A stretch of 64,000 nucleotides of DNA, taken from contig QANZ01044650.1 in NCBI GenBank assembly GCA_003254925.1, positions 33,791-97,790 of the forward strand, given 5' to 3'. The translations under genes were made by a program, and so were the position numbers. Numbering within the stretch: the stretch's first letter is position 1; every line of letters begins with the position of its first letter. The stretch comes from Chamaecrista fasciculata (taxonomy: Eukaryota > Streptophyta > Magnoliopsida > Fabales > Fabaceae). Below, piece by piece: positions 1-9,714 of this stretch. The notes under the pieces were generated by a model that worked only from the letters and a program-made list of their open reading frames with translations, ran no database searches and was not told the DNA's origin.

Positions 1-430
1 GAGAGAGAGAGAGAGGTGAGTAAAAAAATAGTAAGAAAAGATGAAAGAGAGAGAAAGTTGTAAGGGTAATAAAAAATTATTTTTAAAAAAATAATAAGAA
101 AATATAAAGGAGAGAGAAAGTTGTAAGGATAATAAAAAAATATTTTTATATGCAATTTACAAATGTGCCCTTTGAATATTTTATTATTTTATAGTAAAAA
201 GTAGGTAATTATAGGTAGTTGAGTAGGGATATATTAGTAATTTTAGGAGATAAACAAGAGATAAAGGAATGATAAATGAGGAAAATAAAGGAGGGGAGAT
301 AAAGGTAAAACAAACAACATTTGTAACCGTAGCTCTGATAGTAAAGGAATACTGGGAGATAAAGGAGGATAAAGGCACCCTAACTTAGTATACAAACGCA
401 CCCTAAGAGTTCCCATTAATTTTTATATCT
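1..430. other. AT-rich leader with GA repeat and a possible DNA-transposon end
   Basis: Bases 1-17 are a GA dinucleotide run. The rest is A/T-rich with repeated gagagaaagttgtaagg-type units near 50-75 and 112-130. A motif reading cgcaccctaag near 395-408 resembles the end of a non-autonomous DNA transposon, but no partner end is visible in the window. No coding sequence is supported here. Confidence 0.3.
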
Positions 431-485
431 CTAGATACATTGGCCACAGCTGCTACATTTTCAGTCTCAGAAAGCTAAAAGAACA

Positions 486-1217
486 ATGGCTTCCCTGTCG
501 CCACCACCAAAAGCTTCCCATCTTTCACAGAATCACTTCGATATTGAATACCAATCCTTCTCGTTCAGTTCTAATTCCAAAAGCATCATCTTTTTTCTGT
601 ATCTAGACAAACCCAGGAAAAAACTCGCCTTCCTCTTACCACCAACTTACCCCACCACGCTTCTTATCTTCAACACGTACACAAGCTTTGTGAATCTGGG
701 AACCTCGCTGAAGCCCTTAATTTCCTGCGAGTAGATTTTGACAATGTTGTTTCCACTTCAGAGCAGAGGAAAGAAGCTATGGGAGCGTTACTACAAACCT
801 GCACGCGGCAAAAAGACATCGAGGTTGCTCGGAAAGTTCACGATATGGTCTCATCATCGCCTCAATTCAGCGATGACTTCGTTCTTAACACCCGTCTAAT
901 TACTATGTACTCCATGTGTGGTGATGCGTTGATTGCTATGTATGGAAAATGTGGGTCTATTGTGGAAGCATTGAAAGTATTTGACTGTTTGCCTGAAAGA
1001 AACTTGGTCTCTTGGCATTCAATAATGTATGGATATTCAGAGAATGGGGATGCTACTTCATGGTTTGACTTTAAAATTGGGTCTGAGTCAGGAATTAATG
1101 GTGAGTAATTTCCTCACAGACATGTATGCAAAATGTGGCTACTTGCAAGAAGTGGTAATTCTGTTTGACAAGCGCTTTCATCATTTCAAAAACGCGTCTT
1201 GTGGAGATTATTGGTAG
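486..1217 (+). pseudogene. Decayed PPR gene (At1g18485-like)
   Basis: This is the remains of a pentatricopeptide-repeat protein, a family that binds organellar RNA for editing, splicing or stability. The opening MASLSPPPK starts at 486. A second frame from about 680 reads LCESGNLAEALNFL and runs into GALLQTCTRQKDIEVARKVH, then PPR-like pieces (TRLITMYSMCGD, ALIAMYGKCGSIVEALKVFD, PERNLVSW). A third frame from 1029 gives HGLTLKLGLSQELMVSN and DMYAKCGYLQE. From memory, the order matches the N-terminal part of Arabidopsis At1g18485. At least two frameshifts are seen: one between about 600 and 680, one near 1080. The join at MCGD/ALIAMYG skips several repeats, so internal deletions are likely. Only about 200 residues remain of a family usually over 900 long, and no DYW or E tail follows. 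A very short functional product is unlikely. Confidence 0.8.
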
Positions 1218-1260
1218 CTGAAGGACTATGTAAGCTTGTTCATGGATTTGCTAGAATGTA

Positions 1261-1691
1261 AAAGTCCTCAGATAATGTCAGTAAATTCACAGCTGCCACT
1301 GCTGCAGAACTGCTTTCGCTTTATTAGACATTATCATGATCAATACAGAATTTTGACAGGTTTAAAGCGAAGCCCTCTCGGCTCTCGATAATTAGAAAAC
1401 TCAATCTGAATCAGTGTCTAATATATTTGACAGAGGGAAGAGAAATTCTTGACTCAATTGTGATTTAACGTTTTTTTTTTTTTGGTCTATTTCATTAACT
1501 ATAATTGTAACCTTCTGAGGACATTCATTTAGGATTTCATTTAGACAATATTATATATGGAGGATGTGATAAGTGTATACTATTGTAATCATATTTCTAT
1601 CTCTTATGTTCAACTTTAATCTCTTTACATCATAACAAAAGCTCATTCCAAATCCAATATAATGCAAGTACCTCTGCAGATATCGACAGCA
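1261..1691. other. Gap between the PPR remnant and the bZIP gene
   Basis: This gap lies at the 3' sides of both neighbours, which are convergent. It contains a poly-T run near 1471 and probably the bZIP 3' untranslated region. No further PPR repeats, RNA gene or transposon end were recognised. Confidence 0.5.
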
Positions 1692-2306
1692 CTATGCTTG
1701 TGAAGTTTCTGCTATAGGGCCATGGGATATATGATTAGCTTGTCCAACATGTGGCAGAGGAACTAGCAAATCTGAGAGGGTTACTTGAAGAGAAGAAACC
1801 TTCTCTTTAAGCAGAACATTTTGTTGGAGGATTTGCTGGTTACATTCCAGCAAGTTGATGATCTTTCGAGAGAGTTGATCATTCATGGTTTGCAGATGAT
1901 TCACATGACACTGAAGGGCTTCTATATGTTGCTTCTTCCGCATCCGGGACCGGCGTGCAGATTCCCTGTTGGAAAACATTCTTCTTTTCTTCTGGTCATC
2001 AAGAACATCCTTTGCTTCACTGTTGTTACTGTTAAAGGATGTGTTTGGAGAAGATTTGGGGTCTGAGAGTTGAGGTACACTATAAGGAAGGTGAAGTTGC
2101 GAGTGATAAAGTGGAATATAATGTGAGCTTTGAAAAGGATCCATATGTGCCAGGCCATGGCATCCCTCATCATGACTTTCCACTGTTTCCATGTTCAGGA
2201 GGCTTGTGGTCACGATGGACCTTTGAATCACGTAAGGAGGTTGAAGATTCTGGGTTAAGCTTGTACAAGGTACACCATTGTGTTTCTCAGCTTCCTTACT
2301 CTGCAT
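1692..2306 (-). CDS. bZIP transcription factor, group S-like
   Basis: Single-exon gene for a 204-residue basic leucine-zipper protein, expected to bind ACGT-core DNA as a dimer in the nucleus. The basic region at residues 107-124 contains NRESARRSR, giving the canonical N113-x7-R121 contacts. L131 lies exactly ten residues after R121 and opens a zipper with hydrophobic residues every seven positions (L131, L138, L145, L152, I159, L166, L173, L180), an unusually long eight-heptad zipper. Residues 1-100 are rich in S, H, P and N and carry no named domain. The lack of introns fits group S bZIPs, but at 204 residues it is longer than classical S1 members (about 145-170), so it may belong to another S subgroup. 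The start is the first in-frame ATG, about 100 bp below a TATA box on the same strand. I saw no sucrose-control uORF upstream, but did not search exhaustively. Confidence 0.9.
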   Translation of the reverse strand: MQSKEAEKHNGVPCTSLTQNLQPPYVIQRSIVTTSLLNMETVESHDEGCHGLAHMDPFQSSHYIPLYHSQLHLPYSVPQLSDPKSSPNTSFNSNNSEAKDVLDDQKKRRMFSNRESARRSRMRKKQHIEALQCHVNHLQTMNDQLSRKIINLLECNQQILQQNVLLKEKVSSLQVTLSDLLVPLPHVGQANHISHGPIAETSQA

Positions 2307-2406
2307 GTCTCAATTTTCGAGGTTGTTAATGCAGAGAATTGAAATATATGAGCTTAGAGATACTGTAGATAATAGGGCCTCTTCTAATTATCCTGAGCTT
2401 CTGATT

Positions 2407-2415
2407 CTTTTATAG
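2407..2415 (-). promoter_or_regulatory. TATA box of the bZIP gene
   Basis: On the minus strand this reads CTATAAAAG, a good plant TATA box about 100 bp upstream of the bZIP start codon. That leaves room for a 5' leader of about 70 bases. Confidence 0.55.
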
Positions 2416-3858
2416 AGTAATTTGAAAAAAAAAAAATTCAATATGTGATAGATCTGATGGAATGTTACTGAAGAGTATGTACAAACTTCGATCTTGAACA
2501 AAGTTTAAAAATTCACAAAAGGTCAAAGAAAAAAAAAGGGGAAGAGTTTCTTGACGTTCAAGTTTTCCTGAATTATGCTCAGTGCTGCAGGTGCAGGGTA
2601 TCTTGCCTAGTTGCTTATGCAGAGTGTTTCATTTTAATTTTTTTTGTGAGCGGGGGTGCTTATATTTACTAATGGAAAGCTGGAAAGTTAGAAATCCGAG
2701 TAAGATCAAGATTAGTAATAAATAATCCTAAGATGACTTATGCTCTGTGACATAATCTGGGGATGTAGTTGACACTTGACATACACAAAGACACTTAAAA
2801 ATTGAAAAGAAAATTGCATAAAAGGCGGTAGAAAGCAACAAAATAAAGAAGGCGAAAACTAAGAATCAGTAAATATTCATCCTTGGGATAAAGAATAGGA
2901 TGGCCCCTTTATGATAGCCGGTGGAAGTAAACTGTAAATGAAGCCATACAGACACATAACCAGTGAGTTAAGTAAATGTGTATTTGTTTGTGTGTAATTC
3001 AAGAATATTTTATGAAATACGTAAATCACAATGCGCTTCAGCTAGATCTAATGCTTATAGCACTAAAGCTCGTAGTAGAAACTGTAAGAATGAATATTTA
3101 CTTTACTCAATGAATATTTTGGAATTATTGATTTAAAGGGTATTCTCCAAATTTTTCAAGGTGGGCAATGACAATGTTTCATAACTTGCACGCTTTGTAT
3201 GGGTGATTCGTTTGTGATAATATGTATGGGCTTGTGGCCTTTCAGAAAGTGTGCCAGAAGCGAAAGAGTTTGGGAGGATAATTAAAGAATCATTGGAGAA
3301 TTGTGTTGATGCAAGGGAACCAAAGTGTGAGTGAGGAGAGAATTTCACTTTTGTAATTAGAGTTTTAGAAACTATATTTATGTGTGTTGGTAATATATGT
3401 GAGTGCGTGACTTTATTTTCTTTTACAAAAATTCTAACCCACTCTCACATTAGAATCACTTATGTCAATTATTTTTATTTACAATTTTTTCATAAAATAT
3501 GTCAAAAATTCTGTCTTTTTCAAGCCTTTTTCAAGCCTTTTTCTTTTTTTTTTTTGGCAACTTCAAGCCTTTTTCCGAATGGGCCTAATGTCATTCCTTG
3601 TTCGGGCTACACAGATACGAATTGGGCTAGTTCACAAATAAACGAAATGTCCTACACAGTACACACCTACTCCTTCGTCAGCTCGCGGATATTTCTTCAG
3701 CTGTGTGTTACTGAGTATGGTGTGATTCACGATTTTCCAGTCCATTTTCCGGTGGGTAAGTGTCTTCCGGTTTCGTGCTCATTCATGTTGTCTCAGTCTC
3801 TGGTGAAAATTTTTGTTCTTGGGAAGAAGACAGCCTCAGAGTCAGAGCTCCTATAAAA
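2416..3858. other. Divergent intergenic region between bZIP and RING-PHD genes
   Basis: The two flanking genes point away from each other, so their promoters should lie here. Poly-A and poly-T runs occur near 2426, 2527 and 3543. No transposon ends or RNA genes were recognised. A short direct repeat of the form caagcctttttc recurs three times between 3521 and 3580. The 5' leader of the RING-PHD gene probably lies in the last 150 bases. Confidence 0.45.
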
Positions 3859-6165
3859 ATGTCGTTCGTCTCAGTCACAGACTCCCCAAACAAACGACTC
3901 AAAACCCAAATCGAAGACGACCCCAACCCTCAATCGTCGGAGGATAACCAGGCTGACTCTTGCGGAATTTGCTACGCCGACTATGGGGTTTCAATCAGAG
4001 GCGAAATCGATTGCTGCAATCATTACTTTTGCTTCGTCTGCATCCTCGAATGGTCCAAGCATGAGTCTCGGTGCCCTATTTGTCGCCAGAGATTCTCCAC
4101 TGTTCGCCGACCGCCTAAGCCCGGCGTCTTCCCTTCCTCACGCCTCGTTAAAATCCCTCTTCGTAACCAGGTCAGATTTTAATTATCACTCCGTTTATTC
4201 TGTTCTCCAACGAGTTTGCTTGTGTTAGAGTAATTGCATCATAGAGTGATTATCTTTTCTAGGTATACCATGTTCATGGAAATATTACAACTGGTCCTGT
4301 TGATCCTTATGCTGAAACCCATTGTAGTGTATGTGATGGTAGGGAAGATGAAAGTTACCTTCTGTTATGTGATCTTTGCGACACTGCTTCTCATACATTC
4401 TGTGTTGGCCTGGGACATACTGTCCCTGAAGGTGATTGGTTTTGCCATGATTGTACAGTTTCCAGGGCAGCCAATGATAATAATGAAATAGACCATCAAT
4501 ATGGTGTGCCGAAAGTTGAGTCAAGTTTAACAATCCGTGAAATTGTGAGAGAACCAGACAACCAGGTAATCAGAAGACCAAGACCTTCTCCTGCCACTAT
4601 CCCATCACCTGATAGGGTAAATAGAAATGAAGATGGAAATCCTAACTCAGCTGCAAGGACATTGCGTCGATGCCGCAATGTGCAACGTAACATTCAGGCA
4701 TTGCGTGAAAATTGGAATGCTCTGAGAAGTGGTTCATTAAGGTTCTGTTCCACTTCATCTGAATTTGGTGTCACACATGCTCAAAAACAAGTTTCTGGCT
4801 GCTCAGTTCGTGGAAAATCAGGTCAACCTCATTCTTTGGCTTCCACAAGCCTTCAGCAATCCACAATCCAAGGTGGCCCTTCTAGTAACACATCACATGA
4901 GAAAGCCTCCAAAGATGTTGACAAGGCTTGGAAAATGATGGATAGAGCAAAAACGATGCAAAAGAATAACCCAAGAACTAGTATTCTTCCACAGGGACGG
5001 AATCATCCTTCAAGTGGTGCCAGAGCAGGGCCTAGAAAGGCTTCAAGCATTCATTGTAATGACCAAGAAGTGAGAATTCAACAATCTAGTAAATCGACTA
5101 AAATGGGCAAGCAGCATAATTATTGTAGTTTCAATAAGGATTTAGACAATTACTGGCCTCCCAAGTCGGAAGAGGGAAACCAAAGTAGATTAACATGTAA
5201 GGAGATACAGCATATTAGGGTCCAAGCTTGTCATAAAGAAGGACACGGTGAACCTCCATTGCTCAGAAAAGTGAACAGTCATGAAGATGGCGAGAGAGAT
5301 TTTGCTAAGGAGCAGTATAACATGTCTTCTTGTTTAGCAATGTCAGTTGGCTCAACTCGCTCTCATGGCACGTTTGGTAGTGTCCCTTCCTCAAGTAGGG
5401 AGCTGGATGACAAAGAGAGGTTGACTAAAACTTTTGGGAATGTAAACACCAGAGAAAGTGAAGATGCAAAAGACCAAATCAAGTCTCTTGTCAAGCTCAA
5501 TCTGAATATCCTGAGTAAAGATAAACGATTAGGTATTTACATTATCCTTTTTTATCTTTGACATTCGCATATTGTTCTGGACTGAAATATATATATATAT
5601 ATACATATAAATTTCCTGTACTTTTTTTTTCTTATGCATGTGTAAATTCAAGCTTGGGTGAAATTGCCATAGTCCCTGCTATTTCAGAAGGAACTGTTAA
5701 TGCTTTTTATGGCTTCTGTTGTTCTTATTGTTGTTGTTAGGCTGGGTATCTTTCCATCTAATAGCATAATTCCTTAATAGGAATTTATGTTTTTGGCCTT
5801 TGTATATATATATATAGACATGAATGAATGAAATATCGTGCGTGTTAAACTGCTTAACATTTTTTCTTAAATTGGAGTATATTCAATTGAAGGTATTGGT
5901 GAACGATGATGATGCAGGTGTGGCTGCTTTCAAGGAAGTTGCAAGGAAGTCAACCCACACCATCTTGGGTGCATGTAGTGGACCAGAGCAACAAAGCTCT
6001 GATACAATCTCCTCAAGCCGTGTTTGCAGTCACTCCAGCGACATTCAACAACGTCATAAATCAACCTTAATGCCTAATTGTTGCCGATCATGTTTTCATG
6101 TGTTTGTAAAGAATGTTGTCCACTCCATCATGATGCAGAAAGTGGGTTGTGCTGGATCTTCATGA
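3859..6165 (+). CDS. RING finger plus PHD finger protein
   Basis: Three coding exons: 3859-4170, 4263-5532, 5918-6165 (1830 nt, 609 residues); all introns are GT-AG and the phases agree. Residues 35-75 form a C3HC4 RING (C35, C38, C53, H55, C58, C61, C72, C75), the signature of E3 ubiquitin ligases. Residues 125-168 form a Cys4-His-Cys3 PHD finger (C125, C128, C140, C143, H148, C151, C165, C168), typical of histone-tail readers. The next 380 residues are polar and low in recognisable domains. The last exon is conserved-looking and cysteine-containing (MPNCCRSCFHVFV). The RING-then-PHD order is a known plant arrangement; a nuclear ligase tied to chromatin is inference. The start at 3859 is the first in-frame ATG. 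The frame is open upstream to about 3760 but only from a GTG, so that extension is not used. Confidence 0.88.
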
Positions 6166-6309
6166 GGCAATCTTATTGGTGATGCTTAATATTAACCAAT
6201 GTTGTATTGTACCTTGTATAATATTTTTGTGGATAAATTAAACGTAGAAAAATCACCCCATAATTGCATTGATCTTTTGGGTCAACTTGGACAAGTCTTG
6301 GCATAAGGG

Positions 6310-6410
6310 NAATTTCAACATCATCTCATCTCATCTCATAAGTTGAGATTGGATTGAGATTGGGTTGCACTTTTTGCTCCCAAACAGGCCCTAAGAAAAA
6401 GAAAAATGGA
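6310..6410 (-). repeat. One end of a MITE-like DNA element next to an N base
   Basis: The minus strand reads TTAGGGCCTGTTTGGGAG inward from about 6394, a typical terminal inverted repeat of plant MITEs. The inner part carries repeated tctcatc/gagatt units. No matching opposite end was found, and the sequence runs into the N at 6310, so the copy may be cut by an assembly join. Confidence 0.4.
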
Positions 6411-6944
6411 AGAGAAGGAAGAGAGAAGTAGGAGTGGGTGGAGATGGGTGAAGAAGATGGAAGGAGGCACGTCATGGAAAGAAGGAAGTTTCCCATATTT
6501 TGAATGACCCATAAAGGATAGGTGAGTTGAGAAAGGAGAGCACATACCCTTACTTTTCCTTTTTCAATTTTCAAAAATATTTGATAAATAAAAACAACGC
6601 TCAAATACTCTTTCTCATCCTCATGATATGAGGTAAGTTTTATTTTGGTCTTAAATTTATTTTTTATTCTATTTTGATCCTTAAACTTTCACATTTGTTC
6701 TATTTTGGTTTCTACTGTTATTTCTAATTTGGATAGTTGAGGTGTATCATTTCTCTACCATGTGTCATATAACTATAAGCTAGTGAGTTAACAAAGAAAA
6801 AGAAATATATCATTTTTGATAAGAAATTAAAGATAAATTTATGGTTGATTTTTTATCTTCAATTTATGATTAAGAATGAAACTGTTTATTTTTATCTTTG
6901 TCAACTTATTTATTGAGACAAGTATGAGAGAAAAATGGTCAATC
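6411..6944. other. Intergenic, no gene seen
   Basis: A/T-rich sequence with ttttggtcctta-like motifs near 6670-6710, which are common in fold-back elements of this window. No gene, RNA or bounded repeat could be defined. Confidence 0.4.
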
Positions 6945-6949
6945 TCAAT

Positions 6950-7550
6950 TGATAAACTAGAAAAATGACAAGTTTACCTAGTTCAACAAGTGTGGGCTGC
7001 AAGAGCAAGCTCGAGTGTCCAAGTACCTGCAAGAACTTCACAGGGGGGGCCTGCGAAGAATACTCTGATGCTCAAGTTAGAATATGAGGGATGTGAGAGC
7101 AAGAGAATTCTGAGAGTGAGAAGTAGCTAACCTTTGTTTGCTGGGTTGAGCTCTATTTATAGAGCAGGGTGAGAGTGATGGCCAGCGCGCAGGGCGCACC
7201 ACGTAGTCGAGCACGATCTCCACCAACGAGAGTGATGGAGACCGAGATTTGTGGAGCAAGGCGATTGTGGGTGATTGTGTATCGCGTTATAGGGCGGGCG
7301 CCAGCGGACTAGAGAACGTGGGTATGACCAAGTCCGTGGTCCACGATCTTCAGCAAGGATGGAGGCCTAGAATTGCGGAGCAAGGCAATCGTGGGTGATT
7401 GCGTCAAGCTGGGGGCGAACGCCGTAATCCTAGATGGATCACGACCGCCCCTAAATGTGCTGGAGGTGTTCGACCGGTTCGAGTGTGCCTTGAGGGGTTT
7501 GGAGGGGGGAAGAGGCCTGGAACGAAGGCCTACTAGGCAGTGATGTATCA
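6950..7550 (-). mobile_element. Solo LTR, copy A of a shared family (retroelement fossil)
   Basis: About 600 bp with no internal retroelement genes beside it. On the minus strand it begins TGATACATCAC and ends in TTTATCA. A TATA-like CTATAAATAG lies mid-element, as expected of an LTR promoter, followed by TTGAGCATCAGAGTATTC, a motif often seen in plant Gypsy-type LTRs. A 5-bp host duplication, TCAAT, flanks it at 6945-6949 and 7551-7555. It matches copies at 8864-9371 and 35642-36245. The family is probably Gypsy, by motif only. A solo LTR normally arises by recombination between the two LTRs of a full element. Confidence 0.8.
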
Positions 7551-7555
7551 TCAAT

Positions 7556-8362
7556 AGTTCAAAAATGTGAAGAACTCACCATTTAAAGAGCAAAACAAAA
7601 TAAATATAGAAATTTGAGGAGCAAAAAGAGATATTAAGCTAAAAAGAAAATAAGGAGGGAGGGGGAGTGGGTCCGGTGGCGACCAGCACGTGACAAGTTC
7701 ACGAGGGTGGAAAGGGACAGTCACAAGTCACGTGGTCTCACGTATGTGTACATTCGTTTCCATTCTACATGATCCCAAATTTCCCAATCCACGCCCATAC
7801 ACTCTTCTTACATACAAACAAATTGAACAAATTGAACAAATTAATTACCTCACATCACAGTTGAAACCATAATGCAAGGGGGCGCCGAATGAGAAATGGA
7901 GGAATAGGGTCCCCACCGCACGCGAGACGGCAAGGGATGGGCGCACGTGACTCACTGCCTCCTCACTCACGTGCGCTGCGTAACATGCTTGCTCACCTCA
8001 CGTACTACTCTATTCATAACAAACTCTCCTCTCTCTCTCTCTCTTGCTTTTTCAGTGGGTCCTCCTCCTCTCTCACCTCATCTCCTCCATAACACACACA
8101 CACCCCTTGCATATTGCAATTTGCATCTCACATGTCTCCCTTTACTTTTTAATATTTCTTTTCTCACCCATTTTTCTTTACTATTTTATTTTCTTACACC
8201 TACACTTTTCTGTAAACTATAAACTAATAATTTTTTCAACAAATATAAATTAATAATTTACTTCTTAAAACCTCACTCAATTGATATTTTGATTTTTAAA
8301 AAATAAAAAATATATAATTTAATTCTTAACAAAATTAAATAATATACTTATTAATTGTTTAA
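7556..8362. other. G-box-rich intergenic segment
   Basis: This segment lies between two repeats and has unusually many CACGTG or near-CACGTG motifs (about 7687, 7729, 7944, 7968), followed by a CT dinucleotide run near 8027-8045 and a leader-like pyrimidine-rich stretch. It resembles a promoter but no open gene follows. The neighbouring repeats may have separated it from its target. Confidence 0.35.
7941..7976. promoter_or_regulatory. G-box dyad
   Basis: GCGCACGTGA at 7941-7950 and its exact reverse complement TCACGTGCGC at 7967-7976 form a 10-bp inverted repeat with a 16-base spacer. Each arm contains a CACGTG G-box, a binding site for bZIP and bHLH factors. Confidence 0.5.
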
Positions 8363-8718
8363 AAAGGAAAAACGATTTTTTCCATCTTCAAATTTTACAT
8401 TAATTATCAATTTCGTCTCTAATTTTATTTTGTAATCAATTTTATTTTTTAATGTTTCACATTTTAGTCAATTTTATTTTTGTTGTTACTTTAGTCAAAT
8501 ATTAACAACAAAATCTATGTAGTTAATGAAATATAATGTAAAATTAATATAAAATGAAATACAAATCCTAACTCAAATTAAAAATAGAATGGAGTCTGCT
8601 TTTAATTTATTGTAAGAAGTTAATCAAAAGATAAAATTGATAAAAATATAAAACATTGGGGACTAAATTGATAATTGGTATAAAGTTTAGAGACTAAAAT
8701 GGTACTTTTGCCTTAAAA
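8363..8718. repeat. Fold-back (MITE-like) element
   Basis: The left end reads aaggaaaaacgattttt and the right end, inverted, aaggcaaaagtaccatttt. The inner halves are complementary around a centre near 8530 (for example attatcaatttcgtctc against gactaaattgataatt). No coding sequence. The boundaries are approximate and no clear target duplication was found. Confidence 0.5.
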
Positions 8719-8863
8719 GAATCAAACAATTATGGAGTATCAAATATATTGTTTGATTATTTATAGACTAAATTGTGTATTTCAATTTTATAATGACTGA
8801 ATTATCAATTTAATGATCATTATATGTACTAATATATTATTATTATAATATTTATAAAATATT

Positions 8864-9371
8864 TGATACCTCACATTTTGGGCGTTCGCCTACTTGGCCT
8901 TCGTACCAGGCCAAGCTCGTCCTCTGCACACTTCGGGGCGCTCTCTAACTCGGTCGAAGGCCTATCCGCATGGTTTGGGGCGTTCCTTGACTCAGTCAAA
9001 CCCACGCTGCACAAATGCTCGGCGTCCGAACTACCTATACACCCCACTCTCCGATGATTGCCTTACTCCGTATTTCTTGGATTCCCACCTCCTCCGTTGC
9101 TGGAGATCGTGGGAGAGAACGTGCAGCACCCCTCACACCGACCACTATCTTTCACTGCTCTATAAATACCTCTAAACTCCTTCAGTTTTAGGTAAGCTTC
9201 TCATCAACTCAGAACTTTCTCTGCTCTCACTTGAAACCCTTTCTAACTTAAGCATCGGAGTATTCTTCGCAGAGCCCCTTGTGAATCCCTTTGCAAGTTA
9301 CTTTGTTTCTTTTCTAGTTCCAACAGCCCTTCATTCGAACTAGGTAAGCTCGTCTATTATATAGTTTATTA
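8864..9371 (+). mobile_element. Solo LTR, copy B of a shared family (retroelement fossil)
   Basis: About 508 bp beginning TGATACCTCAC, with CTCTATAAATACC as a TATA-like box near 9160 and AAGCATCGGAGTATTCTTCG downstream of it. A 5-bp host duplication, ATATT, flanks the copy exactly at 8859-8863 and 9372-9376. It is shorter and more diverged from copies A and C than they are from each other, so it may be an older insertion or a different subfamily. No internal retroelement genes flank it. Confidence 0.78.
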
Positions 9372-9516
9372 ATATTTAATTAATTTAATGGATAATCATG
9401 AAAGAGAAACAAGACTTTTTTCTATTTTACTACCAACTCACTTATTAAAATATTTATGAAAGAGAAATTGTTCATCTCAATTGTATGGTAAAAACCAAAT
9501 AAAATCATATTTTGCA

Positions 9517-9698
9517 ACCGACAAGTGTTTGGTGTAGCAGTTTAGCGAGCTACATCCTAGGGATAGGATCTATGTTCGATCCCAAAAGTCGACATTATTG
9601 GGAGGGTTCTAAGGTTTCGTCTCTGAGGCTCGAATGCGATTAGTTTTCACTTAGACCATTACATAGATAAACGGGAAAACTCATAGTTTAATTGAAAA
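9517..9698 (+). mobile_element. tRNA-derived SINE with intact target duplication
   Basis: A body of about 182 bp carries RNA polymerase III promoter boxes: box A TGGTGTAGCAG at 9530-9540 and box B GTTCGATCC at 9574-9582, spaced as in tRNAs (33 bases between). The 3' end is A-rich. A 16-bp direct repeat, AAAATCATATTTTGCA, flanks it exactly at 9501-9516 and 9699-9714, the mark of LINE-driven insertion. The head does not fold into an obvious full tRNA, so it is not a tRNA gene. The SINE family name is unknown to me. Confidence 0.8.
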
Positions 9699-9714
9699 AA
9701 AATCATATTTTGCA

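Noticed and set aside
3760-3858. N-terminal extension of the RING-PHD protein
   Set aside because: Open frame but begins at GTG, with no ATG; the ATG at 3859 is used.
9530-9582. Possible tRNA gene from box A and box B
   Set aside because: No full cloverleaf could be drawn and the unit has target duplications, so it is a SINE.
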